The notes below the pieces were generated by a model, which was not told the origin of the DNA, ran no database searches, and worked only from the letters and a program-made list of their open reading frames with translations. 64,000 nt of DNA from Hyphomicrobiales bacterium (lineage in GTDB: Bacteria > Pseudomonadota > Alphaproteobacteria > Rhizobiales > Aestuariivirgaceae). Numbering within the stretch: the first letter of the stretch is position 1; the number at the start of each line of letters is the position of its first letter. The DNA lies in assembly GCA_025359265.1 (NCBI GenBank), contig JANYHB010000012.1:1-64000 (forward strand). The letters are read 5' to 3'. Made by a program: the position numbers and the translations under genes. Positions 1-9,262 of the stretch are shown one piece after another.

Positions 1-302
1 AAACCCGCGGCCAAAAGTTTGGCGCGCACGGCATCAAAAACCTTGCGCTCTTCCAATACATTCACAAATGTGATCGAAACCAAAAGGAACAGCAATAACT
101 CACCATAGTCTTTGATGGCATTGCCTGCGGCGGCATCAACTTGCACATGGTCCGCACCGCGAAACGCAATACCGACCAGCAGCCAAATAATGCCAGCTGC
201 CAAGACCACCGGTTTTGATTTTTTAAGCGCAAGTATTTCCTCGCTGATCACCAAAATATACGCACAGATGAAAATGAGAAGGGCAATGAGCGAAAGAGTC
301 AT
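1..302 (-). CDS. NhaD-type Na+/H+ antiporter, N-terminal part (cut by window edge)
   Basis: Inner-membrane cation antiporter of the ArsB/NhaD superfamily, here only its first 100 codons because the gene runs off the left edge. The visible protein starts MTLSLIALLIFICAYILVIS, one membrane helix, followed by SEEILALKKSKP and a second hydrophobic stretch (VVLAAGIIWLLVGIAF), then an acidic/amphipathic segment and a third helix (LLLFLLVSITFVNVLEE). This order and the EE-x-LALKKSKP turn resemble NhaD-type Na+/H+ antiporters. The start ATG (300-302) overlaps the TGA of the upstream ABC-F gene by four bases, so the two are probably co-transcribed. The family call rests on the N-terminus only; a related ion transporter remains possible. 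Confidence 0.7.
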   Translation of the reverse strand, partial: MTLSLIALLIFICAYILVISEEILALKKSKPVVLAAGIIWLLVGIAFRGADHVQVDAAAGNAIKDYGELLLFLLVSITFVNVLEERKVFDAVRAKLLAAG

Positions 303-2125
303 GCGCTTTCAAGCTCCAACCACTCAGTCTCCAGCGCATCCAACTCTTCGGCAAACTTCACGCGTAGCCGTGCATAGTCTGCCGCCTTCTTGGGTTCCTC
401 TTTATAGATTGTGTGATCAGCCAGGGCCGCGTCTAGAACCGCTAGCCTTTCGCGCTGCTTGTCCATTTTGCTGACCAAAGCTGCCGCATGGTTTTTTGAT
501 TTCGGCGTTGCTGCGGGCTTGATCGGCTTCGGCGCTTCCGGTTTTTTTGCCGCAGGCGCCGGTGCGCGGCCCAACACCAAATTGGTATAGTCGTCCATAT
601 CACCTTCAAATGCCTTCACCGTGCCGTCGCGCACCAGCCACAGTGAATCCACGCAAGTTTCAATAATATGCCTATCATGGCTGATCAAAACCACGGCACC
701 TTCATAGTCATTGATGGCGTGGATCAACGCTTCACGGCTATCGATATCCAAATGGTTGGTGGGCTCGTCTAATACCAACACATGTGGCGCATGAAAGGTG
801 GCGAGAAAAAACAACATGCGGGCCTTTTCACCGCCGGATAATGTGTTGCACGGCGAATCTGCCAAATGTGCGCCAAAGCCGAACGCGCCGAGCTTGGCGC
901 GGCGCTGTGAAACCGGCGCATCGGGCATCAAAGTTGAGATATATTCAAAGGGCGTGCGCGTTTCGTCTAATTCATCAAGTTGGTGCTGTGCGAAATAGCC
1001 CACGGTGATTTTGGAATGGTGGCTCATCTCACCCTGCATCGTTTCCAACTGGCCGCAGAGCAGCTTGGCGAAGGTGGATTTGCCGTTGCCGTTAGAGCCA
1101 AGCAGCGCAATGCGGTCTTCGGGGTCCATGCGCAGCGATATGTTGCGCAGTACCAGTTTGTCACCATAGCCCACGCCGGCTTTGTCGAATGAAAAGGCCG
1201 GTGGTGCAAGGGCCCGCGCCGGGTTAGGAAATTTGATCGGGGCCACACGGTCTTCCACCATGTCGGCAATCGGTTCCAGCTTTTCCAGGGCCTTCATGCG
1301 GCTTTGCGCTTGGCGGGCTTTTGAAGCTTTGGCTTTGAAGCGATCGACAAACGCCTGCATATGGGCGCGCTGATCATCCTGTTTCTTTTTCATTTTAGAA
1401 TTCAGCGCCTGCTTCTCCCGGCGCATGCGTTCGAATGTGTCATAGTCGCCCTGATAGAGCGTCAACTTTTGTTGATCGAGATGCAGAATGGCGTTCACCG
1501 CCACGTTCAATAAATCACGGTCATGACTGACCAACAGGATCGTATGCGGGTAATCGCGAATGTAAGATTGCAGCCAGATGGTGCCTTCCAGATCCAGATA
1601 GTTGGTGGGCTCATCGAGAAGTAAAACATCAGGCGCGCCAAACAATGCAGCCGCCAAAGCCACGCGCATGCGCCAACCGCCTGAAAGTGCGGAACAGGGG
1701 CCGCGCATGGTTTCTTCCGAAAAGCCGAGACCGGAAAGAATGACAGCGGCGCGGGACTCAGCCGAATAAGCGTCAATGTCAGCCAGCCGCACTTGAATTT
1801 CAGCAATCCTGTGTGGCTCTTTGGCTGTCTCCGCCTCCGCCAAAAGTTCGCCGCGTTCCTTGTCGCCGGCCATAACCACATCCAGCAATGTCTCGCTGCC
1901 ACCCGGCGCTTCCTGTGCCACAGTGCCAATGCGGGCATTGCGCGGCACAGAGGCCTCGCCACCTTCTGTTGCAATTTCGCCAAGGATTAATTTCAGCAAG
2001 GTGGTTTTGCCCGTGCCGTTGCGGCCTACCAACCCAACTTTATGGCCAGCAGGAATGGCTGCAGAAGCGTCGTCCAGCAAAAGGCGGCCGCCAACACGGT
2101 AAGACAGGTTTGAAATCGTCAACAT
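299..2125 (-). CDS. ABC-F family ATPase (Uup/YheS-like)
   Basis: Soluble duplicated ABC ATPase of the ABC-F family; members bind the ribosome E site and act in translation quality control, and do not transport. I see two full nucleotide-binding domains: Walker A GRNGTGKT (about residues 34-41) with signature LSGGWRMR and Walker B LLLDEPTNYLDLEG, then Walker A GSNGNGKST with LSGGEKAR and LVLDEPTNHLDIDS. Between them lies the Arg/Lys-rich linker typical of ABC-F, and the C-terminus is a Pro/Lys linker and a charged coiled coil ending LETEWLELESA. About 608 residues is normal. An in-frame ATG 12 bases further upstream is possible, but MLTISNL is the usual family N-terminus. It lies divergent to ppc and overlaps the NhaD-like gene downstream. 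Confidence 0.93.
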   Translation of the reverse strand: MLTISNLSYRVGGRLLLDDASAAIPAGHKVGLVGRNGTGKTTLLKLILGEIATEGGEASVPRNARIGTVAQEAPGGSETLLDVVMAGDKERGELLAEAETAKEPHRIAEIQVRLADIDAYSAESRAAVILSGLGFSEETMRGPCSALSGGWRMRVALAAALFGAPDVLLLDEPTNYLDLEGTIWLQSYIRDYPHTILLVSHDRDLLNVAVNAILHLDQQKLTLYQGDYDTFERMRREKQALNSKMKKKQDDQRAHMQAFVDRFKAKASKARQAQSRMKALEKLEPIADMVEDRVAPIKFPNPARALAPPAFSFDKAGVGYGDKLVLRNISLRMDPEDRIALLGSNGNGKSTFAKLLCGQLETMQGEMSHHSKITVGYFAQHQLDELDETRTPFEYISTLMPDAPVSQRRAKLGAFGFGAHLADSPCNTLSGGEKARMLFFLATFHAPHVLVLDEPTNHLDIDSREALIHAINDYEGAVVLISHDRHIIETCVDSLWLVRDGTVKAFEGDMDDYTNLVLGRAPAPAAKKPEAPKPIKPAATPKSKNHAAALVSKMDKQRERLAVLDAALADHTIYKEEPKKAADYARLRVKFAEELDALETEWLELESA

Positions 2126-2220
2126 GGCCGCCCGCATAGCTGGTCAAAGGATTCCCTGCAAACAATCATCACCGGTTGACTCCAGTCATGTTGCGGTGCA
2201 CAAATTACCTCATGAACACG

Positions 2221-4920
2221 ATGAGCGCACCTCTTTTAGAAGATACCTCCTATATCGATGAAATCACGGCCATGCTGCGCGGACTTCTGCGCCAGGTGAT
2301 TAAAACGCGAGAGCCAGATGTTTTGCCCATCCTTGACGACGCCAAGGCCGCCCAGAACATTAAACCCCACCTGGTCGAACATGCCTTGCAAGCGATCAGC
2401 ATTTGGCTGCAGCTGATGAATATCGCTGAAGAAAACGCCACGGTGCGAAACAGGCGCGCTGTCGAAAAACAAACCGGGCCAGATGACGTGTCGGGTTCGC
2501 TGTCACAATCCTTGGCGCAGGCTGCGGCCAATGGTGTGACGGATGAGCAAGTTGCCAAAGTGTTGGAAATCTTGGACGTTGGCCCCACGCTAACAGCCCA
2601 TCCCACCGAGGCCAAACGTATCACCGTTCTGGAAATCCATCGCCGTATTTATTTGAAACTTTTTGAACTCGATAATCCGCGCTGGACACCGCGCGAACGT
2701 GACACTTTGCTGTTTCAACTGCGCAATGAAATTGATCTGGTATGGATGACCGGCGAAGTACGCGCCGAAAAACCCACCGTTGAAGATGAAGTATCCTGGG
2801 GCCTGCATTTTTTCCGCGACGCTTTGTTTGATCGCACGACAGCGGTGTGTGACACTTTGCTGGCGGGCCTGACACGGCATTTCCCGGATGCGACTTCTGC
2901 CTTACGCCCACCCTTAAAATTCTCCAGCTGGATAGGCGGCGATAGAGACGGCAATCCTTTTGTTACAGTGTCCACCACCAAGGCTGCCTTGCGCGCCAAC
3001 GCCTTGGCCGCCGTCACACGCCTTGGTGAAAAGCTGAAGGAACTGGCGGGCCTGCTTTCAATCTCATCTGCTGAAATGCCTATCCCTGAGAATTTTGCGG
3101 CTTTGATCGATGAACAGTTGGCGCTGACCGGGAAGGCCGAAGGCCTTAAAGCGCGCAACTCTGCTGAACCTTATCGCTTATATTTCAGTGCCTTGCGAGA
3201 AAGACTTGAAGCCACGTTTGAGCATGGGCGCGCTGCTAAACCCTTCACCAATGTGGACGAGCTGATTGGTCTTATGGCCAAAGCCGAAGCCGCCTTAAAC
3301 GATATGCGCGCGGCTGGCCTTGCTGTTAATTTGATTCGCCCCGTGCGGTGGGAGGCCGAGATTTTCGGCTTCCGTACAGCCTCGCTCGATTTGCGCCAGA
3401 ATACAACGGTGACAAATCGCGTTTTAGCTGAAATCTGGCGCAAGATGAATCCGCTGGTTAAAGAAGATGCGCCTGCATTGCATTCTGAAGCGTGGAGCGC
3501 ATGGATTAACAGCGAAATTTCCAAACCCATGGGATTTGTGCCGCAGTTTCGCGACCTCTCAGAAGAAGCCACAGAGCTTTTGGGCCTGCTGCATCTCATC
3601 CGCGAAACCTTGGATGGGCCAGACCCGAAAGCCATTGGCACTTTCATACTTTCAATGACGCAAGCTTCTGACGATGTGCTGGGCCTTTATCTCTTGGCGA
3701 AATACTGCGGGCTGTTCTCAGATAGCGCATCCTGCGAAACCTGCCGGATCCGCGTCGTGCCGCTGTTTGAAACCATCGAAGATTTGCGTGCGGGCGCAGC
3801 CATTATGGAAGAACTTTTGGTCAATTCCATTGTTCAAAACTCGGTGCGCGAACTTGGGAATTGCCAGGAAATTATGTTGGGCTATTCCGACTCCAACAAA
3901 GACGGCGGTTTTTTCTGTGCCTCGTTCGAATTGTTTGAAGCGCAGCGCCGCTTGATTCGCGTGGGCGAAAAAGCCAAAGTGGCCATCAGCTTCTTCCACG
4001 GTCGTGGCGGCTCGGTATCGCGCGGTGGCGCACCTGCGGGCCGCGCCATAGCAGCCCAACCCGCAGGCACAGTGGGCGGGCGCATGCGCGTGACTGAGCA
4101 AGGCGAAGTGGTTTCATCCAAATTTGCCAATCGCGGCACCGCGCAAATCAATATGGAAACGCTCACCTCGGCGGTGTTGCTGCACTCACTCAAATCAAAA
4201 GTGGAGGATGTGCAGCGATTGAACCCTGAGCATCAAACGGCGGTGGAGCAGATTGCCCAACTGTCATTCAAGGCCTATCAAAAACTGGCGAATGATCCGG
4301 CGCTGATCACCTATTTTCAGCAGGCCAGCCCCGTTGAAGAATTGGCTTTGTTGAAAATTGGATCGCGGCCCTCACGCCGGTTCGGCGCCAAAGGGTTGAG
4401 CGACTTGCGCGCCATTCCGTGGGTTTTCGCTTGGAGTCAAAATCGCCATTTGCTGACCGGCTGGTATGGGCTGGGTTATGCGCTTGACGATTTCTTGTCT
4501 TCACGCGGCAGCGAAGGCTTAAAGCTGTTACGCGAAATGTTTTTGAAATCACCGGGTTTCCGCCTCGCCATCGATGAAGTGGAAAAATCACTCTATTTGG
4601 CAGACATGAATGTTGCCGAAAAATATGCGTCATTGGTGCAAAACCGCACGGATTCGGAACGGCTTTTTGCGTTGATCAAACATGAGCATATGCGCACCTC
4701 AAAAGTGGTTTTGCAACTTTCGGGTGATGGCATTCTTTGTGAGCGTTTCATCTCGTTCCGCCGCCGATTTGAACGCGTCAGCGAAATGGTGGGCCAAGCC
4801 AATAACTGGCAAGTTGAATTATTGCGCGAAACCCGGGCCGGAAAAACCAGTGACACCCTTAATGGCGCCATGCTGGCCACGATGAACTGTGTGGCAGCCG
4901 GATTGGGTTGGACGGGCTGA
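2221..4920 (+). CDS. ppc: Phosphoenolpyruvate carboxylase
   Basis: Cytosolic anaplerotic enzyme making oxaloacetate from PEP and bicarbonate. Family hallmarks are all present: LTAHPTEAKR with the catalytic His near residue 127, WIGGDRDGNPFV near 238, GYSDSNKDGG, the mobile loop FFHGRGGSVSRGGAP near 593, and RVTEQGEVVSSKFAN. Length of about 899 is normal for bacterial PEPC. Start chosen at MSAPLLEDTSYIDE; ATGs at 2212 and 2176 are alternatives. The C-terminus ends AAGLGWTG where the usual bacterial ending is RNTG, so the Asn that helps bind the inhibitor aspartate in the E. coli enzyme (N881) is replaced by Trp, and the Gly before the loop Arg (E. coli R587) is Ser. Feedback control may therefore differ. 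Confidence 0.97.
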   Translation: MSAPLLEDTSYIDEITAMLRGLLRQVIKTREPDVLPILDDAKAAQNIKPHLVEHALQAISIWLQLMNIAEENATVRNRRAVEKQTGPDDVSGSLSQSLAQAAANGVTDEQVAKVLEILDVGPTLTAHPTEAKRITVLEIHRRIYLKLFELDNPRWTPRERDTLLFQLRNEIDLVWMTGEVRAEKPTVEDEVSWGLHFFRDALFDRTTAVCDTLLAGLTRHFPDATSALRPPLKFSSWIGGDRDGNPFVTVSTTKAALRANALAAVTRLGEKLKELAGLLSISSAEMPIPENFAALIDEQLALTGKAEGLKARNSAEPYRLYFSALRERLEATFEHGRAAKPFTNVDELIGLMAKAEAALNDMRAAGLAVNLIRPVRWEAEIFGFRTASLDLRQNTTVTNRVLAEIWRKMNPLVKEDAPALHSEAWSAWINSEISKPMGFVPQFRDLSEEATELLGLLHLIRETLDGPDPKAIGTFILSMTQASDDVLGLYLLAKYCGLFSDSASCETCRIRVVPLFETIEDLRAGAAIMEELLVNSIVQNSVRELGNCQEIMLGYSDSNKDGGFFCASFELFEAQRRLIRVGEKAKVAISFFHGRGGSVSRGGAPAGRAIAAQPAGTVGGRMRVTEQGEVVSSKFANRGTAQINMETLTSAVLLHSLKSKVEDVQRLNPEHQTAVEQIAQLSFKAYQKLANDPALITYFQQASPVEELALLKIGSRPSRRFGAKGLSDLRAIPWVFAWSQNRHLLTGWYGLGYALDDFLSSRGSEGLKLLREMFLKSPGFRLAIDEVEKSLYLADMNVAEKYASLVQNRTDSERLFALIKHEHMRTSKVVLQLSGDGILCERFISFRRRFERVSEMVGQANNWQVELLRETRAGKTSDTLNGAMLATMNCVAAGLGWTG

Positions 4921-4931
4921 TCAGCCGCGCA

Positions 4932-5327
4932 TCACGGGGGCGTTTCACAAACGGCGGATAATTTATTGCCATCGGGATCGCGCAAATAGGCAGCATAGAA
5001 ATGCGCATGATAGGGGCGGAGCCCCGGCGCGCCTTCGTCAATTCCGCCATGGGCCAAGCCAGCCACATGAAATTCATCAACAGCTTTTCGGGTGACGGCA
5101 GAAAGTGCAATCATCGTGCCATTGCCCCAAGTGGCCGGCAACTTCATGAATGGCCTTTCAACCCACAACGTGCATTCGCGGCTGGGGCGAGGTGCCACCA
5201 GCGAGTCATATCCCAGGCCATTTTCATCGGTGAGTTTGCAGGTCATACCCAAGGGCTTGAGGGCTGCATCATAGAACCGGCGAGACCGCGCAATATCGTT
5301 TGAACCTAATGTGACATAGAGCAACAT
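4932..5327 (-). CDS. VOC-superfamily (glyoxalase-fold) protein
   Basis: A 131-residue single-domain protein of the vicinal oxygen chelate fold. It opens MLLYVTLGSNDIARSRRFYD, the classic first beta strand and helix of a glyoxalase/bleomycin-resistance half, and closes with YAAYLRDPDGNKLSAVCE, the typical DPDGN turn carrying the last metal ligand position. Such proteins dimerise to form a metal site and include lactoylglutathione lyase-like and resistance proteins; the substrate cannot be read from the sequence. A good ribosome site (AAGGATA) sits just upstream of the ATG. It is convergent with ppc, with 11 bases between the stops, and appears to be a single-gene unit. Confidence 0.88.
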   Translation of the reverse strand: MLLYVTLGSNDIARSRRFYDAALKPLGMTCKLTDENGLGYDSLVAPRPSRECTLWVERPFMKLPATWGNGTMIALSAVTRKAVDEFHVAGLAHGGIDEGAPGLRPYHAHFYAAYLRDPDGNKLSAVCETPP

Positions 5328-5426
5328 TGCCTATCCTTTCTTGTTCCCACTTCTATTTTCGCCATTGATCAATTCTGTAAACTATTCTTCGTGGTTTAGT
5401 CGCGCCGTATGATTAGGGCAGGGCGC

Positions 5427-6338
5427 TCACGTGGAAAACAAATGTTTCTCGCCGCGCGCCGCAGCCAATTTAATTTGCTTTTGACGCTCGCGGTTCGAGG
5501 CCACTTGCGCTGCGCTCAACGTGTCGGCACATGCGGGGCAGCACACACCTTCTTCATATTTTGAATGCTGGCGATCTTCCGCCGAAACCGGGTCCATGCA
5601 GCCATGGCACAGTGAAAAGTCCATCACCTTCAATTCATGGCCCACAGCCACGCGTTCATCGAACACAAAGCAACCACCATGCCAAAGACTTTTGTTTGCT
5701 GGCACATCCTCCAGATATTTGAGAATGCCGCCCTTCAAATGAAACACTTGCTCGAAGCCTTCATGCTTCATGAAGCTTGAGGCTTTCTCACAGCGTATGC
5801 CGCCAGTGCAGAACATTGCAACTTTTTTGGATTTATCTTTGAGGTTTTCACGCACCCAAGCCGGAAATTCACTAAAACTCTCGGTTTGCGGCTCGATCGC
5901 GCGCGCAAATGTGCCAACGCCGAACTCATAGGAATTGCGCGTGTCGATAACCACAACATCAGGATCGCTGATCAGCGCGTTCCAATCTTGCGGCTCAACG
6001 TAAGTGCCAACTTTTTCGTTGGGGTTGGCGTGCACCTTGCCGATGGTAACAATTTCCTTTTTCAATCGCACCTTCATGCGCCGGAAGGGCTTTTGCGCCC
6101 CAAAAGAAAATTTGGGCTCTAAATGATCGAGGCCAATAACGCGCGAAATCTCATCCAATGCCTCGTCCAGTCTTTCGGGCAAAGCAGCAATGGTGCCATT
6201 GATACCCTCTTCAGCCAACAAAATGGACCCGCAAACGCGCCGAGCCTGCATCGCTTCAAGTAAAGGGGCCTGAAACGCTGTATAGTTGGCAAGCGGCGCA
6301 AATTGATAGAAGGCGGCAATTTTATAGGTCTCGGTCAT
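5427..6338 (-). CDS. trhO: tRNA uridine(34) hydroxylase TrhO (rhodanese-like)
   Basis: Oxygen-dependent hydroxylation of U34 in certain tRNAs, the first step to 5-oxyacetyl or methoxyuridine wobble bases. The 303-residue layout matches TrhO/YceA: an N-terminal ferredoxin-like domain (KIAAFYQFAPLANYTAFQ, EEGINGTIAA), a rhodanese domain with VVIDTRNSYEFGVGTF and the active-site loop CTGGIRCEKAS (Cys near residue 175), and a C-terminal Cys-rich tail with paired Cys (LCHGCMD, CCPAC) likely to bind zinc. Start at MTETYKIAAFYQF. It is transcribed away from the downstream ABC importer genes and appears monocistronic. Confidence 0.95.
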   Translation of the reverse strand: MTETYKIAAFYQFAPLANYTAFQAPLLEAMQARRVCGSILLAEEGINGTIAALPERLDEALDEISRVIGLDHLEPKFSFGAQKPFRRMKVRLKKEIVTIGKVHANPNEKVGTYVEPQDWNALISDPDVVVIDTRNSYEFGVGTFARAIEPQTESFSEFPAWVRENLKDKSKKVAMFCTGGIRCEKASSFMKHEGFEQVFHLKGGILKYLEDVPANKSLWHGGCFVFDERVAVGHELKVMDFSLCHGCMDPVSAEDRQHSKYEEGVCCPACADTLSAAQVASNRERQKQIKLAAARGEKHLFST

Positions 6339-6387
6339 ACCCGCCTCTTAAATCTATTTCACTTCACACTCAAATGTCACAATTCGC

Positions 6388-6416
6388 TTGTCAGCGGTGC
6401 CAAGTTACGATTTAAA
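6388..6416 (+). promoter_or_regulatory. Candidate sigma70-type promoter for amino-acid ABC operon
   Basis: TTGTCA (6388-6393) and TTTAAA (6411-6416) are separated by 17 bases, and a purine-rich ribosome site (AAAGGGAG, about 6432-6439) precedes the ATG at 6449. Judged by eye only. Confidence 0.4.
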
Positions 6417-6448
6417 TCAGTGGCGGTAATAAAGGGAGTGCTTAAACA

Positions 6449-7291
6449 ATGAAATTCACCAAAATTGCCTTGCTGGCTGCAGCAGGCTTGATGGCCATGG
6501 CCATGTCGGCCAGTGCGGCTGACATGATCGGCAAATGCGAAGTGACGGGCAAGAAGGGCTCGATGCCGATTGCCAAACCTGCAAAGGCCGGCCAGTTCAC
6601 CGTTGAAACCAATTTGCCGGGCCCCGTGTGGTGGAATGGCGATACGCCAGAAACCATCGCTGACGGCATGGAATATTGCATGTCCGCCCAGATTGCCTGG
6701 CTGGCCGGCTTCGACAAACTGGCGGTTGTGAACACAGACTGGGATCCGCTGATTGCCGGCCAAACCCATGATTTCGATGTTGCGTTCAGCCAAATCTCGA
6801 TCACCGATGAGCGCAAGAAGGTGCATGATTTTTCTGTGCCTTACTTTAACTCAGACATCGGCGTTTTGATCCGCAAAGACACGCCGGTTGATGAAAAGTC
6901 GATTAAAAAGGTTAAAGTTGGCGTTCAACAATCCACCACCGGCATGGCTTTCGCCACCGACAAGCTTGGCCTCACCAACACGCAGGTTTATCCTGATCAG
7001 GGCTCGATGTTTGCCGCACTCAATGCCAAGCAGATTGATGCAGCAATCACTGACACGTCAATTGTTTTGGCTCAAACCTTGGAAAGCAAGGGTTCCAACA
7101 TCGTTGCTGGCCAATATCAGACGGGTGAAACCTATGGTGGCATTTATCAAAAGGGCAATGCCAACAATGCTACTATCGATAAGATCATTACGGCGATGGT
7201 AGCTGATGGCACGATTAAGAAGCTTAGCGAAAAATATCTCGCCGCGTCTTGGGGTAAAGACCCAGCCACAGTTCCGGTTTGGAAACCTTGA
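6449..7291 (+). CDS. Polar amino-acid ABC transporter, periplasmic binding protein
   Basis: Periplasmic solute receptor feeding the permease and ATPase that follow. A clear signal peptide (KFTKIALLAAAGLMAMAM then SASA, residues 1-23) precedes a SBP_bac_3 domain. Visible family motifs are FDVAFSQISITDERKKVHDFSVPYF (positions about 110-134, given here as one stretch of the ligand-binding core) and the hinge region VGVQQSTTGMAFA with QIDAAITDTS. Two Cys residues (CEV near the N-terminus and EYCMS) could form a disulfide. Length 280 is normal. Ligand is probably a polar or acidic amino acid, but specificity cannot be read by eye. First gene of a three-gene operon. Confidence 0.9.
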   Translation: MKFTKIALLAAAGLMAMAMSASAADMIGKCEVTGKKGSMPIAKPAKAGQFTVETNLPGPVWWNGDTPETIADGMEYCMSAQIAWLAGFDKLAVVNTDWDPLIAGQTHDFDVAFSQISITDERKKVHDFSVPYFNSDIGVLIRKDTPVDEKSIKKVKVGVQQSTTGMAFATDKLGLTNTQVYPDQGSMFAALNAKQIDAAITDTSIVLAQTLESKGSNIVAGQYQTGETYGGIYQKGNANNATIDKIITAMVADGTIKKLSEKYLAASWGKDPATVPVWKP

Positions 7292-7300
7292 TAGGTTCGT

Positions 7301-8482
7301 GTGACGAACACTGAAACACATAACGGTGCGTCAAAATCTGGCGCACCGTTTTTGCACCAGCGGGCTGATCGTGTATCCATTGCCGCCGTGGGTTTTGCCG
7401 GCCTATGCGTTGCCGCTGCTATCGCAACCGCTTTCGTTGTCTCCGGTGCGTTAGACTATCTTAAAGTCACGTTCGGCCTTTTCTGGCCTATCGCAGGCTT
7501 ATCAGTTTTAGGTATCGCCAGTCTTTTTATACCGGCATTTGATGCGTTGTTGGGTGCCGCGCGCGCCCGCCGCGCACTGTCTTCAGGTGACGTGGTTCAA
7601 GCCCGCATTGAAACAGCTTCTGCCAGAGAGCAAGCCCAGGTGACATTGGGTTGGGGCGTTTTTGTGTTAATCGCGCTGGCTTTCATCTGCTTTGTTTTGA
7701 TGAACCATGTGGCGGTGGGCGATACATTCTTCCGGTTGCCACTTATCCAGGCCAAATGGTGGCTGATCACGGTGAAATTTTTCACCGTCAATCTGTTCAT
7801 TTTTGTTGTTGCTGAAATTCTGGTTTTGGTTTGGGGATTGATTGTTGCATTGGCCCGTCTTGCCCCAGGCAGGGCGGGCAAGCCCATTCGCGCACTTGCC
7901 ATTTTTTATTGCGACTTGTTTCGTGGCCTTCCCGCCATTGTTACGCTTTATCTGATCGGCTTCGGTATTCCCACCTCCGGCATTTCAGAGCGGATCATGG
8001 AACCGATCATGAGCGTGTTCATCAATCTCAGCGCCCTGGATCCGGCCGAGCGTTCTGCCGCACTTCGCATTGACGTGGTGTGGTGGTGCATCATCGCGCT
8101 GACAATGACCTATGGTGCTTATGTGGCCGAAGTTTACCGCGCTGGCATTGAAAGCATTCACCACAGTCAGTTCATGGCCTCACGTTCACTTGGTTTATCC
8201 TATATGCAAACCATGCGCCACGTGATTGTTCCGCAAGCCATTCGCCGCATCATCGCGCCCTTGCTGAATGATTTTATTGGTCTGCAAAAAGATACGGCTC
8301 TTGTCCAGGTTCTAGGAGTTACCGATGCTTTCAATCAGTCAAAAATCATTGCTGCGAATGCGTTCAATTTATCCGCGGTGACGGTTGTGGCCCTATTGTT
8401 CGTGTTGGTCACCATCCCGCAGGCGCGGCTGGTTGATAAATTAGTGGAAGCCGATAATGCCCGCATGAAAGCCGGGGGCTGA
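7301..8482 (+). CDS. Amino-acid ABC transporter permease with extended N-terminus
   Basis: Membrane subunit of the importer (HisM/GlnP family). The C-terminal two thirds carry the binding-protein-dependent transport domain, including the EAA-type loop YRAGIESIHHSQFMASRSLG followed by MRHVIVPQAIRR and LNDFIGLQKDTALV. At 393 residues it is far longer than the usual roughly 220 to 250: the first 150 residues add about three more hydrophobic segments (near 28-48, 55-78 and 118-136) around a charged loop of Arg/Ala/Glu (AARARRALSSGDVVQARIE). It starts at GTG nine bases after the receptor stop. Long permeases of this kind occur in the HisM-like family; this copy presumably homodimerises because no second permease is present. 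Confidence 0.9.
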   Translation: MTNTETHNGASKSGAPFLHQRADRVSIAAVGFAGLCVAAAIATAFVVSGALDYLKVTFGLFWPIAGLSVLGIASLFIPAFDALLGAARARRALSSGDVVQARIETASAREQAQVTLGWGVFVLIALAFICFVLMNHVAVGDTFFRLPLIQAKWWLITVKFFTVNLFIFVVAEILVLVWGLIVALARLAPGRAGKPIRALAIFYCDLFRGLPAIVTLYLIGFGIPTSGISERIMEPIMSVFINLSALDPAERSAALRIDVVWWCIIALTMTYGAYVAEVYRAGIESIHHSQFMASRSLGLSYMQTMRHVIVPQAIRRIIAPLLNDFIGLQKDTALVQVLGVTDAFNQSKIIAANAFNLSAVTVVALLFVLVTIPQARLVDKLVEADNARMKAGG

Positions 8483-8485
8483 GCC

Positions 8486-9229
8486 ATGGCATTCTTGGAA
8501 ATGGCCAAGGTTGAAAAGGCTTATGGGCCCGTTCAAATTCTGCGCGGGCTTGATATGTCTGTCACTGAGCATCAAGTGGTTTGCCTCATCGGCCCATCCG
8601 GCTGCGGCAAATCTACGCTTTTGCGTTGCATCAACCAGCTCGAGCAAATTCAAGGCGGAGAAATCCGCTTGCTGGGCGACCGTGTGTCTGGCCCTGGGGT
8701 TGACGTAAACCGCCTGCGCCAACAAGTCGGCATTGTATTTCAAAGTTTCAACTTGTTCCCCCACATGAGCGTGCTGGAAAACGTTACCCTGGCACCCATC
8801 AAAGTGTTGGGCGTGCGTAAAGATGAAGCCGATGCGAAAGCCATGGTGCTTTTGAAACGCATCGGCCTTGAAGCCAAAGCTCGCGATTTTCCTGATCGGT
8901 TGTCAGGCGGCCAGCAACAGCGGGTGGCCATTGTGCGCGCGCTTGCAATGGAACCGAAACTGATGTTGCTGGATGAAATTACATCGGCACTTGACCCTGA
9001 ACTGGTGTCAGAAGTTTTGAATATCGTTCGAGACTTGGCCCAACAAGGCATGACGATGTTGTTGGCAACGCATGAAATGGGATTTGCCAAAGAGGTGGCG
9101 TCAAAAGTGTGCTTTCTGTATGAGGGCCAAGTGCACGAAGAGGGCCCACCCGAACAAATCTTCGGCGAACCGAAAATGGAACGCACAAAAGGTTTCCTCA
9201 AAAGAATCATCGAAGCCGGCAGGCTTTAA
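8486..9229 (+). CDS. Amino-acid ABC transporter ATP-binding protein
   Basis: Cytoplasmic ATPase that drives the importer (GlnQ/HisP/AapP type, 247 residues). Walker A GPSGCGKST near residue 37, Q loop VFQSFNLFPHMSVLENV, signature LSGGQQQRVAIVRALAM, Walker B LMLLDEITSALDPELV and H-loop LATHEMGFAKEV are all intact. The Walker B continuation is DEITSALD where DEPTSALD is usual; Ile for Pro is seen in part of this family. It starts three bases after the permease stop and closes the operon. Confidence 0.95.
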   Translation: MAFLEMAKVEKAYGPVQILRGLDMSVTEHQVVCLIGPSGCGKSTLLRCINQLEQIQGGEIRLLGDRVSGPGVDVNRLRQQVGIVFQSFNLFPHMSVLENVTLAPIKVLGVRKDEADAKAMVLLKRIGLEAKARDFPDRLSGGQQQRVAIVRALAMEPKLMLLDEITSALDPELVSEVLNIVRDLAQQGMTMLLATHEMGFAKEVASKVCFLYEGQVHEEGPPEQIFGEPKMERTKGFLKRIIEAGRL

Positions 9230-9262
9230 GAGTTTAAGCTTGCCCGAATTCTGCCCTAGTCA

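Noticed and set aside
112-474. Rightward 120-codon frame at the left edge
   Set aside because: It is antisense to the NhaD-like start and the ABC-F end, which read well on the minus strand.
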